The position numbers were made by a program, and so were the translations under genes. DNA of 64,000 nt, from contig NZ_JAFAJM010000004.1 in NCBI RefSeq assembly GCF_019236175.1, positions 186,001-250,000 on the forward strand, given 5' to 3'. Source of the stretch: Chryseobacterium sp. GTDB taxonomy: Bacteria; Bacteroidota; Bacteroidia; Flavobacteriales; Weeksellaceae. Each line of letters opens with the position of its first letter. Position 1 is the first letter of the stretch. Below are positions 1 to 8,342 of the stretch, piece by piece. The notes under the pieces are model-generated. The model was not told where the DNA came from, ran no database searches, and was given only the letters and a program-made list of their open reading frames with translations.

Positions 1-821
1 TGTCCGTTCAATACAATCGTGGCGACCTGTTGTCCCGGCTGGATCAGTTGCCCTTCGGAAATTGTTCTTCTTCCCATTATCCCGTCATAAGGAGCTGTAA
101 TTACCGTATAAGAAAGATTGATTCTTGCCATATCCAGAGCAGACTTTGTTCTTTTAATTTCAGCATCATTGATTCCTAATTTGCTTTTTACCTCCGTCGT
201 GGAGAGATGAGCAGACTGCTTTTGATTCACTAAAGTTTCATAGGCTGCTTTCTGGGCATCATATTCTGTTTTCACCTGGTCATATTGCTGTCTTGTTACC
301 GCTTCCGCAGTCAGGAGGTTCTTGTATCGGTTCAGGTTCTGTTCAGCATTCCAAAGTCGGGCTTTCGCTCCGGCAATATTAGACTCCATTACGCTCACAT
401 TATTGGAAACTGTATTCACAGAAGAACTTGTCGCCGTTTTTTGGGCCATTGCGTTCTGATACGCTGCTTCAGCCTGTCCCAACTGAGTAATGATTTCACG
501 GTTATCCAAAATCACCAACGTATCTCCTTTCTTTACTTTCTGGTGCTCTATAAATTTGATATCTTTAATATAAGCAGAAACCCTTGTATTGATAGGGTTA
601 ATGAACTCCTCTACCTGAGCAGCTTCTGTATATGTTTTATTTCCGATATGGAAATATTCACGGATCAGCCAGAATAGTCCGAATCCTATCACCAGAAAAA
701 CGATGATATTGGAAATGATGGCTCTGATCTTATTTTTTCTGTTCTGTTTTTTCTTGCCCTCTCCGCCTGGTCTTGCCGGAGTTTGGGTTGTATTTTGAGT
801 AGTTTGTTCCTTGTTTTCCAT
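1..821 (-). CDS. HlyD/EmrA-family efflux adaptor (membrane fusion protein), 3' end cut by window
   Basis: Periplasmic adaptor that links an inner-membrane pump to the TolC-type channel encoded just upstream. The ATG is at 821 and the frame stays open to base 1, giving 273 residues; the C-terminus is outside the window. A charged, Lys-rich N-terminus is followed by one membrane helix (about residues 33-52, IISNIIVFLVIGFGLFWLI). Next come a biotinyl-lipoyl half motif (VKKGDTLVILDN), a long alpha-hairpin with coiled-coil character, and the second lipoyl half (ITAPYDGIMGRRTISEGQ) near the window edge. The single N-terminal anchor is typical of EmrA-type adaptors that work with MFS (DHA2) pumps, so an EmrB-like gene may follow outside the window; this is inference. 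It lies 24 bp after the TolC gene and is probably co-transcribed with it. Confidence 0.93.
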   Translation of the reverse strand, partial: MENKEQTTQNTTQTPARPGGEGKKKQNRKNKIRAIISNIIVFLVIGFGLFWLIREYFHIGNKTYTEAAQVEEFINPINTRVSAYIKDIKFIEHQKVKKGDTLVILDNREIITQLGQAEAAYQNAMAQKTATSSSVNTVSNNVSVMESNIAGAKARLWNAEQNLNRYKNLLTAEAVTRQQYDQVKTEYDAQKAAYETLVNQKQSAHLSTTEVKSKLGINDAEIKRTKSALDMARINLSYTVITAPYDGIMGRRTISEGQLIQPGQQVATIVLNG

Positions 822-845
822 TGTGTTGATTTTCAGTTTTAAAAA

Positions 846-2156
846 TTAAAGTGTTCCTGTAGATTTCAAAAGGTTATAATATTGATACAAAACATTGATC
901 TCAGCATTCGCATAATCAAGCTCCGACTGCAGTTTCTGATTTTGTGCATCAATCATTTCAGCCTGTACTGCCAGTTGATTCAGATATTTGGCTTCTGTAA
1001 TCTTATAGTTTTCTTCGGCCAGTCTTTTGGAATCATTAAGAATATCTGCCTGCTGAATTGCTTCCTGATATTTGGTATAGGCAGCATTCACTCCCATATC
1101 GATATTCTGCTCGGTTAAAGTTCTGGCATCACTGGCCTGATTCTTCTGCAGTTCACCTAATTTTATTTTTTCTTTCGTTCTGTACAGATTATCTATATTA
1201 TAACTAAGAGAAACACCGGTCTGCCATCCTCCGGAATACATATCGAGAACAGGATTTCTGGTCGTAATCGGTCTTTGCAGTGTATATCCTCCAAATCCGG
1301 CTACAGTAGGCATATTATCTGTTCTAATAATTTCAATATTCTTATCCGCTATAGCTATATTTTTATTGGCAGACTTCAGCATAGGATTGCTTTCATGAGC
1401 AAGATCCAGATAATAATCCATTCCGATTCCCGCGGCTTTATTGTCCAGACTTTCAGTAGGGATGATTTCCGTATCAGACGATAAGCCCAAGGCAATATTT
1501 AAATTATAATTAAGGATTTTTTTATTGTTGGAAAGCGTCAGAATTCCCTGATCCAGGTTTTTAATCGCCAGTTCACCACGGATTACCTCATTCCGGGTTA
1601 CCATTCCCTGCTGATAAAACTTCTGAATATTTTTAAGGCGTTCCTGAGCCAGTTTTTTATTATTCCGGAATACATCTTCCTGGTTCAGGATTTTATAAAC
1701 ATCCAGATAATTCGAAATCACCAAAAATTTCACATCCTGTTTATTTTTTTCAAGATCCAGTTCGGAAATCTGCTCACGAAGTCCTGCCATTTCAATAGAC
1801 TTATTGACCAGTCCTCCTTTGAAAATCAGCTGTGTGGCCTGTACTGCATAAGAACTTCCGTAATGCGGCATCGGGATGGTTGTAGAATTTGAAAAATCTT
1901 TATCAATCGCTACGGCGTCTCCCAAATAGAACTGGCTTGTAGAAGCTGTAATAGTGGGAAGTTTCTGAAGTTTTACAACATTGGTATTCTGTTTGGCAAT
2001 ATCAATATTCTGAGCAGAAACTTTCAACTGCTGATGATTTCGGACTGCCATTTCGGCAACCTCACCTGCAGTCATCTGTTTCATTTGTTGTGAAAAAAAC
2101 AGCGCAGGAAAAGCTGCTATCAGAAGAGATAGTGCTGTTTTTATTTTCTTTGTCAT
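846..2156 (-). CDS. TolC-family outer membrane efflux protein
   Basis: Outer membrane channel of a tripartite efflux system, 436 residues, close to the usual TolC length. An N-terminal signal peptide (about 1-22, ending ALFFSQ) is followed by the repeated long helices of the OEP family; the two structural repeats are visible as Asn- and Gln-rich helical stretches such as IEMAGLREQISELDLEKNKQD and IKLGELQKNQASDARTL. It is the first gene of an operon with the HlyD adaptor. A near-consensus promoter lies 20-50 bp upstream and overlaps a palindrome, and an AraC regulator gene lies directly before it, so regulated expression is likely. Family assignment is secure; the substrate is unknown. Confidence 0.95.
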   Translation of the reverse strand: MTKKIKTALSLLIAAFPALFFSQQMKQMTAGEVAEMAVRNHQQLKVSAQNIDIAKQNTNVVKLQKLPTITASTSQFYLGDAVAIDKDFSNSTTIPMPHYGSSYAVQATQLIFKGGLVNKSIEMAGLREQISELDLEKNKQDVKFLVISNYLDVYKILNQEDVFRNNKKLAQERLKNIQKFYQQGMVTRNEVIRGELAIKNLDQGILTLSNNKKILNYNLNIALGLSSDTEIIPTESLDNKAAGIGMDYYLDLAHESNPMLKSANKNIAIADKNIEIIRTDNMPTVAGFGGYTLQRPITTRNPVLDMYSGGWQTGVSLSYNIDNLYRTKEKIKLGELQKNQASDARTLTEQNIDMGVNAAYTKYQEAIQQADILNDSKRLAEENYKITEAKYLNQLAVQAEMIDAQNQKLQSELDYANAEINVLYQYYNLLKSTGTL

Positions 2157-2176
2157 TTTACCTTGTTTTACAGATG

Positions 2177-2216
2177 CAAAGTTAGGGCAACAACAAAATC
2201 AATCAAATGTTTGATT
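2177..2216 (-). promoter_or_regulatory. Promoter of the tolC-hlyD operon with overlapping palindromic operator
   Basis: On the minus strand, TTTG (2204-2207) and TAACTTTG (2177-2184) are separated by 19 bp, matching the Bacteroidota -33/-7 consensus. The predicted start is about 14 bp before the ATG at 2156. A perfect 7+7 palindrome, AATCAAA (2201-2207) with TTTGATT (2210-2216) and a 2-bp spacer, covers the -33 element, so a protein bound there would be expected to affect transcription. Who binds it is not shown by the sequence. Confidence 0.75.
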
Positions 2217-2245
2217 CTGGGAAAAAGATGTTCAAATGTAAGATT

Positions 2246-3091
2246 TTAATTTTCAAACTGATGTCTGTATTGGGTAGGACTTAGTTCGATATGTTTTTTA
2301 AAAAAGTGAGAAAATGAGTACTGATCACTGAATCCAAGAATCGATGAAATTTCCGAAACAGGTTTATTGGAAGAATTAAGGAGTACTTTTGCCTCGTTAA
2401 TAACGATCAGAGCAATGATCTGGCTGGCTGCTTTTCCGGTAATAGATTTTACGACCGATGAAAGATGTCTGGTTGTAATGGATTGCCGCTCTGCGTAGAA
2501 CTCCACGGATCTTTCCGTAAGGTGATGCTCTGCAAGGTCTGTAAGAAAAACGAAAACAATTTCCTCCTGTCTGGACATCTGATTCATCGAATTATTATCT
2601 TCTTTGGAAATAATCCCTGCCATCTGATAACAGAAAACAGAAAAAAGATGCTCTACCATTTCTTTTTTGTACAACATTTCGGTCTCAGAATCCAGAATAT
2701 ATTTCAGAAAATTAACGCTTTTCCAGACCACTTCCATTTCATCCTCAGGAAACGGAACGCCTTTGTTCATCTGTTGCCTGAAATAACGATAGGTAATCAG
2801 CCGGTTAAATTTTAAAGATAATGCAGAAATAAATTCTCTTTTATAAGAAACCATTCTGGACTGAAAGTCTTCACTCACCGATACCACTTCGTAAATTGTC
2901 TGGGGGTCTGTTACCATAAACATATTAGCAGAAACTTCGAGATCACTGAAATGCTGGCGGAGTTTTATGGTTCCTGATTTAATAAAGATAAATGCCGGAT
3001 TATCAGGACGGAATGGCTTATCAACAGCTATTCTTTCGAAAATATTGCGTTCCGTAAAAATATCAACTCCGAACTTTTCTAAGGCAGACAT
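2246..3091 (-). CDS. AraC-family transcriptional regulator
   Basis: DNA-binding regulator of 281 residues with an N-terminal cupin-like sensing half and a C-terminal AraC domain of about 100 residues carrying two helix-turn-helix units. The first ends in ITTRHLSSVVKSITGK. The second is the signature stretch VSEISSILGFSDQYSFSHFF followed by KKHIELSPTQYR. It sits in the same orientation 89 bp upstream of the TolC gene, so it is the natural candidate for controlling the efflux operon; that is inference from position. Its own promoter ends only 4 bp before the ATG, which suggests a leaderless transcript. Confidence 0.93.
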   Translation of the reverse strand: MSALEKFGVDIFTERNIFERIAVDKPFRPDNPAFIFIKSGTIKLRQHFSDLEVSANMFMVTDPQTIYEVVSVSEDFQSRMVSYKREFISALSLKFNRLITYRYFRQQMNKGVPFPEDEMEVVWKSVNFLKYILDSETEMLYKKEMVEHLFSVFCYQMAGIISKEDNNSMNQMSRQEEIVFVFLTDLAEHHLTERSVEFYAERQSITTRHLSSVVKSITGKAASQIIALIVINEAKVLLNSSNKPVSEISSILGFSDQYSFSHFFKKHIELSPTQYRHQFEN

Positions 3092-3095
3092 GAGA

Positions 3096-3127
3096 CAAAT
3101 GTAAGCAATCTTACCAGTGATTACAAA
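3096..3127 (-). promoter_or_regulatory. Promoter of the AraC regulator gene, probably leaderless
   Basis: Minus-strand TTTG (3124-3127), 20 bp, TACATTTG (3096-3103): a full match to the Bacteroidota consensus. The ATG at 3091 begins 5 bp after the last base of the -7 box, about where transcription should start, so the mRNA would have little or no 5' leader. If transcription starts further on, a later start codon would be needed. Confidence 0.65.
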
Positions 3128-3165
3128 ATTTTATTATTTTAGCATCTGTCAAATTCATTATCAAT

Positions 3166-3639
3166 ATGAGAAAGGTTGATTTATTATTTGCGGAATACAG
3201 TAAAAGCCACAGAAACGCAACCAACAAATTCATCCACTGGATTTGTGTGCCTCTGATTTTCTGGACAATTCTGGGGTTTATCTCTTTTATTCCTGCACCG
3301 CATTTCTGCATCTCCTATTTTGGATGCATCAGCATTGTAAGTAGTATTGCTGTGATTCTCATCACTATTTTCTATGTAAGGCTTTCATTACGAATCAGTA
3401 TCATTATGATTTTCACAATGCTGATGATGGAACATTCTATCTACCTTACCAATATTCATTTCGGAAAACAATCGTGGATTATTTATCTCATGGTTTTTGC
3501 AATCACATGGATTTTTCAGTTTATAGGCCATAAAATAGAAGGCAAAAAGCCATCCTTCCTTAAAGACCTGCAGTTTTTACTGGTTGGTCCCATATGGTTA
3601 CTGAGCTTTATTCTTAAAAAATCAGGAATCCGGTATTAG
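3166..3639 (+). CDS. Mpo1-like (DUF962) integral membrane protein
   Basis: Small membrane protein of 157 residues of the YGL010w/Mpo1 family (DUF962). The N-terminal signature VDLLFAEYSKSHRNATNKF is followed by IHWICVPLIFW, which carries the family's conserved His residues. Four hydrophobic segments follow, and the C-terminus is basic. In yeast, Mpo1 is an iron-dependent dioxygenase acting on 2-hydroxy fatty acids in phytosphingosine breakdown. Whether the bacterial protein does the same is unknown, though Flavobacteriia do make 2-hydroxy fatty acids and sphingolipids. It is divergent from the AraC gene and appears to be a single-gene unit. Confidence 0.85.
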   Translation: MRKVDLLFAEYSKSHRNATNKFIHWICVPLIFWTILGFISFIPAPHFCISYFGCISIVSSIAVILITIFYVRLSLRISIIMIFTMLMMEHSIYLTNIHFGKQSWIIYLMVFAITWIFQFIGHKIEGKKPSFLKDLQFLLVGPIWLLSFILKKSGIRY

Positions 3640-3792
3640 TCTTTTGCAAGTATTTCAATTTTGTTTCAGCCATAGTTGATCCAACCTTTGTTCGGATGGA
3701 GGCATCTTATTTCTTATAGCATATGAGAATATTTTGTAGGTAAAGCATTTAAGCACAGTTTTTGATAGCGTAATATTTCATAAAAACTATTC

Positions 3793-4647
3793 ATGAGACA
3801 TTTATTATTAATATTTTCCAGCCTTATCTTGATTAACTGCAGTAACCCCGAGAAAAAGCTATCGGTAAATGCTGATCTGGCAGAAATCATTTCTGAAGAC
3901 AAAGCACCACCGCCACCGCCGCCAATGGAGGAAATTCAGAAGAATTCTACAGTAATCGTTACCGGAAATTTAAAATCAGCAGATACAATCTCCAGAAAAA
4001 TCATCAAAAACGGAGAGATGAGAATCCAGGTCGGGGATATCAAAAAAGCCCAGAACCAAATCAATGATATTCTGAAAAAGAATAATGCCTACATCCAGAA
4101 GGAAGGATTTCAAAATACTGATATGAATGAAAACCTTGATCTGGTCATCAGAGTTCCTCATCAGAATTTTGATCCGCTTATCCATTCATTTTCCGATGGA
4201 ATCGGCTCTGTTCTTTCCAAAAATATCACCACTAATGATGTCACCGAAGAATATACGGATGTTTCTATAAAACTGGCCAATAAGAAAGTGTATCTTGAAA
4301 AATACCGTGACATGCTAAAAAGTGCCACGACTACAAAAGATATTCTTGAAATTCAGGAAAACATCCGGAATCTGGAGGATGAAATTGACGTGGCCGAAGG
4401 CAGATTGCGTTTTATTGATGACAGGGTACACTACAGTACTCTGGAACTGGGTTTATATAAAGAAAAAATAAGGAGTTCCGCTACCTCCAGAATAGGTTTT
4501 GGAAACCGGTTTGGAGATTCCCTTACTGAAGGATGGAACAGCTTTGTCAGCTTTTTCCTTGGGCTGATTTCTCTTTGGCCATTCTTTTTATTGATTCCAA
4601 TTATTGTGTTTCTTTGGAGAAAATGGAAATCCCGAAAAAAAAAATAA
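3793..4647 (+). CDS. DUF4349-domain lipoprotein with C-terminal membrane helix
   Basis: Cell-envelope protein of 284 residues. The lipoprotein signal peptide ends in ILINC (Cys16). A low-complexity proline run (APPPPPPMEE, about 37-46) leads into a DUF4349 domain (about 70-225): first an IKNGEMRIQVGDIKKAQ beta segment, then a coiled-coil hairpin (TTTKDILEIQENIRNLEDEIDVAEGRL). One membrane helix near 250-272 and a Lys/Arg tail ending in SRKKK finish the protein. Molecular function is unknown. A 12-bp stem-loop 45 bp downstream ends the unit. Confidence 0.85.
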   Translation: MRHLLLIFSSLILINCSNPEKKLSVNADLAEIISEDKAPPPPPPMEEIQKNSTVIVTGNLKSADTISRKIIKNGEMRIQVGDIKKAQNQINDILKKNNAYIQKEGFQNTDMNENLDLVIRVPHQNFDPLIHSFSDGIGSVLSKNITTNDVTEEYTDVSIKLANKKVYLEKYRDMLKSATTTKDILEIQENIRNLEDEIDVAEGRLRFIDDRVHYSTLELGLYKEKIRSSATSRIGFGNRFGDSLTEGWNSFVSFFLGLISLWPFFLLIPIIVFLWRKWKSRKKK

Positions 4648-4691
4648 GTATTCAAAACAGCTAAATTGTACTTCAAATAATTATATATAAA

Positions 4692-4719
4692 AATCCGGAC
4701 ATTGATTAATGTCCGGATT
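4692..4719 (+). terminator. Intrinsic terminator after the DUF4349 gene
   Basis: A perfect 12-bp stem (AATCCGGACATT with AATGTCCGGATT) and a 4-base loop, followed by a T-rich run. It is A-rich on the other side, so it could also act on minus-strand transcripts. Confidence 0.75.
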
Positions 4720-4853
4720 CTTATTGTATTATCACAATTTAATCATTAAAATAACTTTAAACTCTAAAAATGTTTCATCTTTATATGCCTTTAAGTTACC
4801 TCTCATAAAAGACAAGAACAATGCAAAACAGATGTTAAGAGCTGTTAAATATT

Positions 4854-4903
4854 ACCCGGTAAAAAGATAAATTTTAAAATATTGTTTTAAAATTTAACCG
4901 GGT
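4854..4903 (-). terminator. Long stem-loop after the RsmI-like gene
   Basis: Outer arms ACCCGGT (4854-4860) and ACCGGGT (4897-4903) enclose a second perfect stem made of AAATTTTAAAA and TTTTAAAATTT around a short loop. It lies 9 bp beyond the stop of the minus-strand methylase gene. The U-tract is poor, so it could serve mainly as a 3' stabilising structure. Confidence 0.55.
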
Positions 4904-4912
4904 AGAGAAAAA

Positions 4913-5611
4913 CTATTTCCCCAAAACAAACACTGCGGGAATTTTATGAAGTTCCGGCTTTTGTTTCTGCCAGTCTTTTATGGTTTTTGTTTTAATGAAT
5001 TCATGCTCCTGATCATTGATATTGGCAGCAATACAAAGCTTTGTATTGGGAGATAAAAATTTAGTTAGATCTTCAAAAAGCTGATTATTTCTGTAAGGTG
5101 TTTCCATGAAAATCTGTGAATAGCCTGTTTTCTGAACCAGGCTTTCCAGGTGCATCACCTGTTTTTTCTTTTCACCTTTATCGATAGGAAGATAGCCATG
5201 AAAAGTAAATTCCTGCCCGTTGAATCCACTGGAAATCAGCGCTAAAATAATCGATGAAGGCCCTGAAACAGGAATCACTCTGATATTTTTTTCATGACAC
5301 CATTTGACAATAAGATTTCCGGGATCAGCAATACAGGGTAGCCCGGCCTCCGAAAGCAGACAAAAATCCTGACCTTTCATCATCAGTTCCTGTGCCTCTT
5401 TAATGTCAGCGTTTTCTGTATATTTATCCAGTAAAAACAATTTCAGATCAGCCTGTTTTTTTTCCGGAGCAAAGAATTTAATGACCTTTCTCGCCGTTTT
5501 TTCATTTTCTACGAAGAAATAATCCGTTTGCATGATATAGTCTTTCAAAACGGGAGAGAAATGAGTCACAGGAGTATTTTCCGATAAATAAGCAGGAAGT
5601 AAAAAAAGCAT
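4913..5611 (-). CDS. RsmI-like SAM-dependent methyltransferase (tetrapyrrole methylase fold)
   Basis: Predicted methyltransferase of 232 residues with the tetrapyrrole methylase fold. The motifs LSEAGLPCIADPG (about 89-101) and VIPVSGPSSIILAL (about 114-127), then FTFHGYLP, match RsmI, which 2'-O-methylates C1402 of 16S rRNA. It is shorter than the usual RsmI of about 280 residues and its N-terminus (FLLPAYLSE) differs from the glycine-rich start of classical RsmI, so it may be a paralogue with another target. It follows the phosphatase gene by 29 bp in the same direction, probably one operon. Confidence 0.85.
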   Translation of the reverse strand: MLFLLPAYLSENTPVTHFSPVLKDYIMQTDYFFVENEKTARKVIKFFAPEKKQADLKLFLLDKYTENADIKEAQELMMKGQDFCLLSEAGLPCIADPGNLIVKWCHEKNIRVIPVSGPSSIILALISSGFNGQEFTFHGYLPIDKGEKKKQVMHLESLVQKTGYSQIFMETPYRNNQLFEDLTKFLSPNTKLCIAANINDQEHEFIKTKTIKDWQKQKPELHKIPAVFVLGK

Positions 5612-5640
5612 GAGATTTGAATTATAAATTAAAATATAAA

Positions 5641-6096
5641 TTATTGCGAAATTCTTACATGAGCTGCGATAGCATCACAACCCTTGTCTAACAACTGAAA
5701 GACATCTTCAAAGTCTTTCATATCGCCCCAGTACGGATCGGGAACTTCTGTATCTTTATGATTACCGGCAGATTCCAGAAATAAAGATATTTTCCGGCGC
5801 TCTTCTTCATTTGCAGCTTTAGAAACCACATCTTCAAATACATCAATATCCATACAGTAGATTTTATCAAAAGTTTTAAAATCGGCTCTTGTTATAGGCC
5901 TTGATCTTTGTCTTGAAATATCAATACCATGATTCGCAGCTGTTTTGATCGCTCTTTTATCAGGATGCTCTCCTTCATGCATGGAAATAGTACCCGCCGA
6001 GTCCACTAAAAAATTTTCAGGTACTTTTTTTTTCATAATCCCTTCTGCCAAAGGACTTCTGCATATATTACCCAGACAGACCATCAGTACTTTCAT
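5641..6096 (-). CDS. Low molecular weight protein-tyrosine phosphatase
   Basis: Cytoplasmic phosphatase of 151 residues, the standard length of the family. The P-loop CLGNICRS starts at Cys7 (C-X5-R), and the general-acid loop is VPDPYWG (Asp about 120). Such enzymes remove phosphate from tyrosine in proteins, often of capsule or exopolysaccharide kinases, or act on arsenate or small phosphates; nothing here shows the substrate. It is separated from dnaA by a terminator and is followed closely by the RsmI-like gene. Confidence 0.93.
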   Translation of the reverse strand: MKVLMVCLGNICRSPLAEGIMKKKVPENFLVDSAGTISMHEGEHPDKRAIKTAANHGIDISRQRSRPITRADFKTFDKIYCMDIDVFEDVVSKAANEEERRKISLFLESAGNHKDTEVPDPYWGDMKDFEDVFQLLDKGCDAIAAHVRISQ

Positions 6097-6147
6097 CGTA
6101 TTTCTTTTGAAAATTAATTATAAAACTTTTTGTCTTAACAAAACTAA

Positions 6148-6180
6148 ATAAAAAATGAAGAATAAAAAATATTCTTCATT
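6148..6180 (-). terminator. Intrinsic terminator after dnaA
   Basis: An 11-bp perfect stem, AATGAAGAATA (6154-6164) with TATTCTTCATT (6170-6180), and a 5-base loop; on the minus strand it is followed by a run of T. Confidence 0.8.
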
Positions 6181-6208
6181 TTCATTATTTCAACTAAACT
6201 ATTATTTT

Positions 6209-7663
6209 TTACTGTTTAATTCTTTCTGTAAGGTCTTTTACATACTTCTTCACCTCTTTATCAATCTTTGATACGTCTTTAATGGTATCACAAGCATACA
6301 TTACAGTTGAATGATCTTTTCCTCCCATTTCTTCACCGATTTTACTGAATGTAGAATTAGTGAATTCTTTTGAGAAATACATCGCCAGCTGTCTCGGAAG
6401 GGCAATTTCTCTTTTTCTTGTTTTGGACAGGAGCTGTTCTTTTTTAATTCCGAAATAATCACATACTACATCCTGAATATAAGGAATATTGATTACCTTC
6501 TTCTGGTTGGCTGCAATTCTGTTGATCGTTTCTTTTAATAATTCTAAGCTCAGATCTGTTTTATAAATCGTAGAATATGCAATCACAGAGTTGATGATAC
6601 CGATAAGCTCCCTAACATTTGTTTTAGCTTCTGAAGCAAGGAACTCAAGCATATCATCCGGAAGTACAATTCCGTCTCTGCTTAATTTATTCTCAATAAT
6701 TCTTTTACGGGTTGTTAAATCCGGAGATTTGATTTCTGCAGAAAGTCCCCATTTGAAACGGGAAACAATTCTGTCCTGAATATCCATGATATCTGCCGGT
6801 GCTTTATCGGAAGTAAGGATAATCTGTTTTCCGTTTTGATGCAGGTGATCAAAAATATGGAAGAAACTGTCCTGGGTTGCTGATTTTCCGGATAAGAACT
6901 GAATATCATCAATAATCAATACATCTACCATTTGATAGAAGTTGGCAAATTCTGTCTGCTTATGCGCTTTAGCCGCAGAAATAAACTGCTGGATAAATTT
7001 TTCTGATGATAAATAAAGGACCACTTTATCAGGAAACTGGCTCTTTACCTCTAAACCAACGGCCTGCCCTAAGTGCGTTTTTCCAACTCCGTATCCTCCG
7101 TATAAGAATAACGGGTTAAAGGCTGTAGCACCCGGTCTTTTTGCAATAGATCTCGCTACTGTAGCAGCAAATTTATTACTTTCCCCTTCTACATAATTAT
7201 CGAAAGAAAAATCGGCCTTCAGATTTGAATCAATATTAACTTTTTTAATTCCCGGAACAACAAATGGATTAACGATGTTTGAAGAAAAACCCTGAGGCAT
7301 TGTTTCCTGAACTTTCGGAGTGGGAACACTCTTTCCCTTCATATTCATTGTAACAGGCTTTTCAAGACCGCTGGGTCTGTTTTCCATTACCGAATACCAT
7401 AATTTAACTCCTTTTCCGATGTTCTTTTTAAGAGCAGCAGAAAGAAGTGACAAATAATTATCTTCTATATATTCTTTATAGAAGTCACTTGGCACAATTA
7501 AAGTAAGGTTGTTATCAACAAGTGAAAGGGGCTGTACTTTATCAAATAACAGATCGAAAGATTTTTCAAGCTTTTTCAAATCAGAATCATCCTCAGCTGC
7601 GTTTAAATTATCACGCATGAACTGAAGACACCTCTGCCATATCATCATTAAATTTTCGTCCAT
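6209..7663 (-). CDS. dnaA: Chromosomal replication initiator DnaA
   Basis: AAA+ ATPase that opens the replication origin, 484 residues. Domain I (1-90) begins IWQRCLQFMRDNL. A linker is followed by the AAA+ core with Walker A GGYGVGKTHL (about 188-197) and Walker B LIIDDIQFL (about 249-257). The domain IV helix-turn-helix carries the DnaA signature GGKDHSTVMYA near the C-terminus. No cluster of DnaA boxes is visible beside the gene, so this is probably not the origin itself. The gene is transcribed away from the thioesterase gene. Confidence 0.98.
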   Translation of the reverse strand: MDENLMMIWQRCLQFMRDNLNAAEDDSDLKKLEKSFDLLFDKVQPLSLVDNNLTLIVPSDFYKEYIEDNYLSLLSAALKKNIGKGVKLWYSVMENRPSGLEKPVTMNMKGKSVPTPKVQETMPQGFSSNIVNPFVVPGIKKVNIDSNLKADFSFDNYVEGESNKFAATVARSIAKRPGATAFNPLFLYGGYGVGKTHLGQAVGLEVKSQFPDKVVLYLSSEKFIQQFISAAKAHKQTEFANFYQMVDVLIIDDIQFLSGKSATQDSFFHIFDHLHQNGKQIILTSDKAPADIMDIQDRIVSRFKWGLSAEIKSPDLTTRKRIIENKLSRDGIVLPDDMLEFLASEAKTNVRELIGIINSVIAYSTIYKTDLSLELLKETINRIAANQKKVINIPYIQDVVCDYFGIKKEQLLSKTRKREIALPRQLAMYFSKEFTNSTFSKIGEEMGGKDHSTVMYACDTIKDVSKIDKEVKKYVKDLTERIKQ

Positions 7664-7746
7664 ATTTGGGCCCCGATTAGTTGTTTGTTAGTATTGTTTT
7701 TTAGAAGGATGACAAAGGTCCAATTTTTTCTTTTTAAAAAAAAATA

Positions 7747-7778
7747 TTGCAGGTATTGATTATTTAAAAATATATTTG
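7747..7778 (+). promoter_or_regulatory. Promoter of the YbgC-like thioesterase gene
   Basis: TTG (7747-7749), 21 bp, TATATTTG (7771-7778). Transcription should start near 7783-7785. That is downstream of the first possible ATG (7780), so the true start codon is more likely the ATG at 7801. Confidence 0.65.
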
Positions 7779-7800
7779 TATGTATAATTTACAGTTAAAA

Positions 7801-8232
7801 ATGATACACACAACTCACTCAATACGAGTACGTTACGGAGAAACAGACCCTATGAAATATGTATACTATGGCAACTATGCGGAATACTTTGAAGTAGGAA
7901 GAGTTGAACTCTTCAGAAGCATAGGAATGTCATATGATGAAATTGAAAATCAAGGAATTTGGTTACCTGTTTCGGAATATAAAATCAAATATCTCCGACC
8001 GGCTTTATATGATCAAAAATTAGAAATCCACACGTTTATAAAAAAAATTCCGGGAGTAAAAATTGAATTCGAATATGAAATTTACAATGAAGAACAGGTT
8101 AAGATCACAGAAGCCTCCACTACCCTTTTCTTTCTGGATGCCGGAACAAATAAAATAATTAAATGTCCAGAACCATTAATGAAGCTTATAGAAGCCAACT
8201 GGACAGAGAAGGATCATGCAGATACCCCATAA
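7801..8232 (+). CDS. YbgC/FadM-like acyl-CoA thioesterase (hot-dog fold)
   Basis: Small thioesterase, 143 residues from the ATG at 7801. The 4-hydroxybenzoyl-CoA thioesterase signature RVRYGETDPMKYVYYGNYAE includes the catalytic Asp in ETD and the helix start YYGNYAEYFEVGRVELFR. It hydrolyses acyl-CoA or acyl-ACP thioesters in the cytoplasm; the substrate is not evident. An in-frame ATG at 7780 would add seven residues but lies at or before the predicted transcription start, so 7801 was chosen. Divergent from dnaA; pheA follows 110 bp later. Confidence 0.9.
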   Translation: MIHTTHSIRVRYGETDPMKYVYYGNYAEYFEVGRVELFRSIGMSYDEIENQGIWLPVSEYKIKYLRPALYDQKLEIHTFIKKIPGVKIEFEYEIYNEEQVKITEASTTLFFLDAGTNKIIKCPEPLMKLIEANWTEKDHADTP

Positions 8233-8342
8233 AAGTTTCCTTTTTTACCCATTGTTAAAAAACAGCTATCTATCCCCTGTTTTTCTGAATTAATTTGCAA
8301 CTTTGCAGTTCAATTCTAAAACAACACCTTATATTACTATTT

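Noticed and set aside
285..677. Plus-strand open frame of 130 codons inside the HlyD gene
   Set aside because: It is the reverse-strand shadow of a clearly coding HlyD frame and has no domain resemblance.
7664..7780. Possible replication origin beside dnaA
   Set aside because: The gap is only about 120 bp and shows no DnaA boxes; in this phylum the origin is often not next to dnaA.
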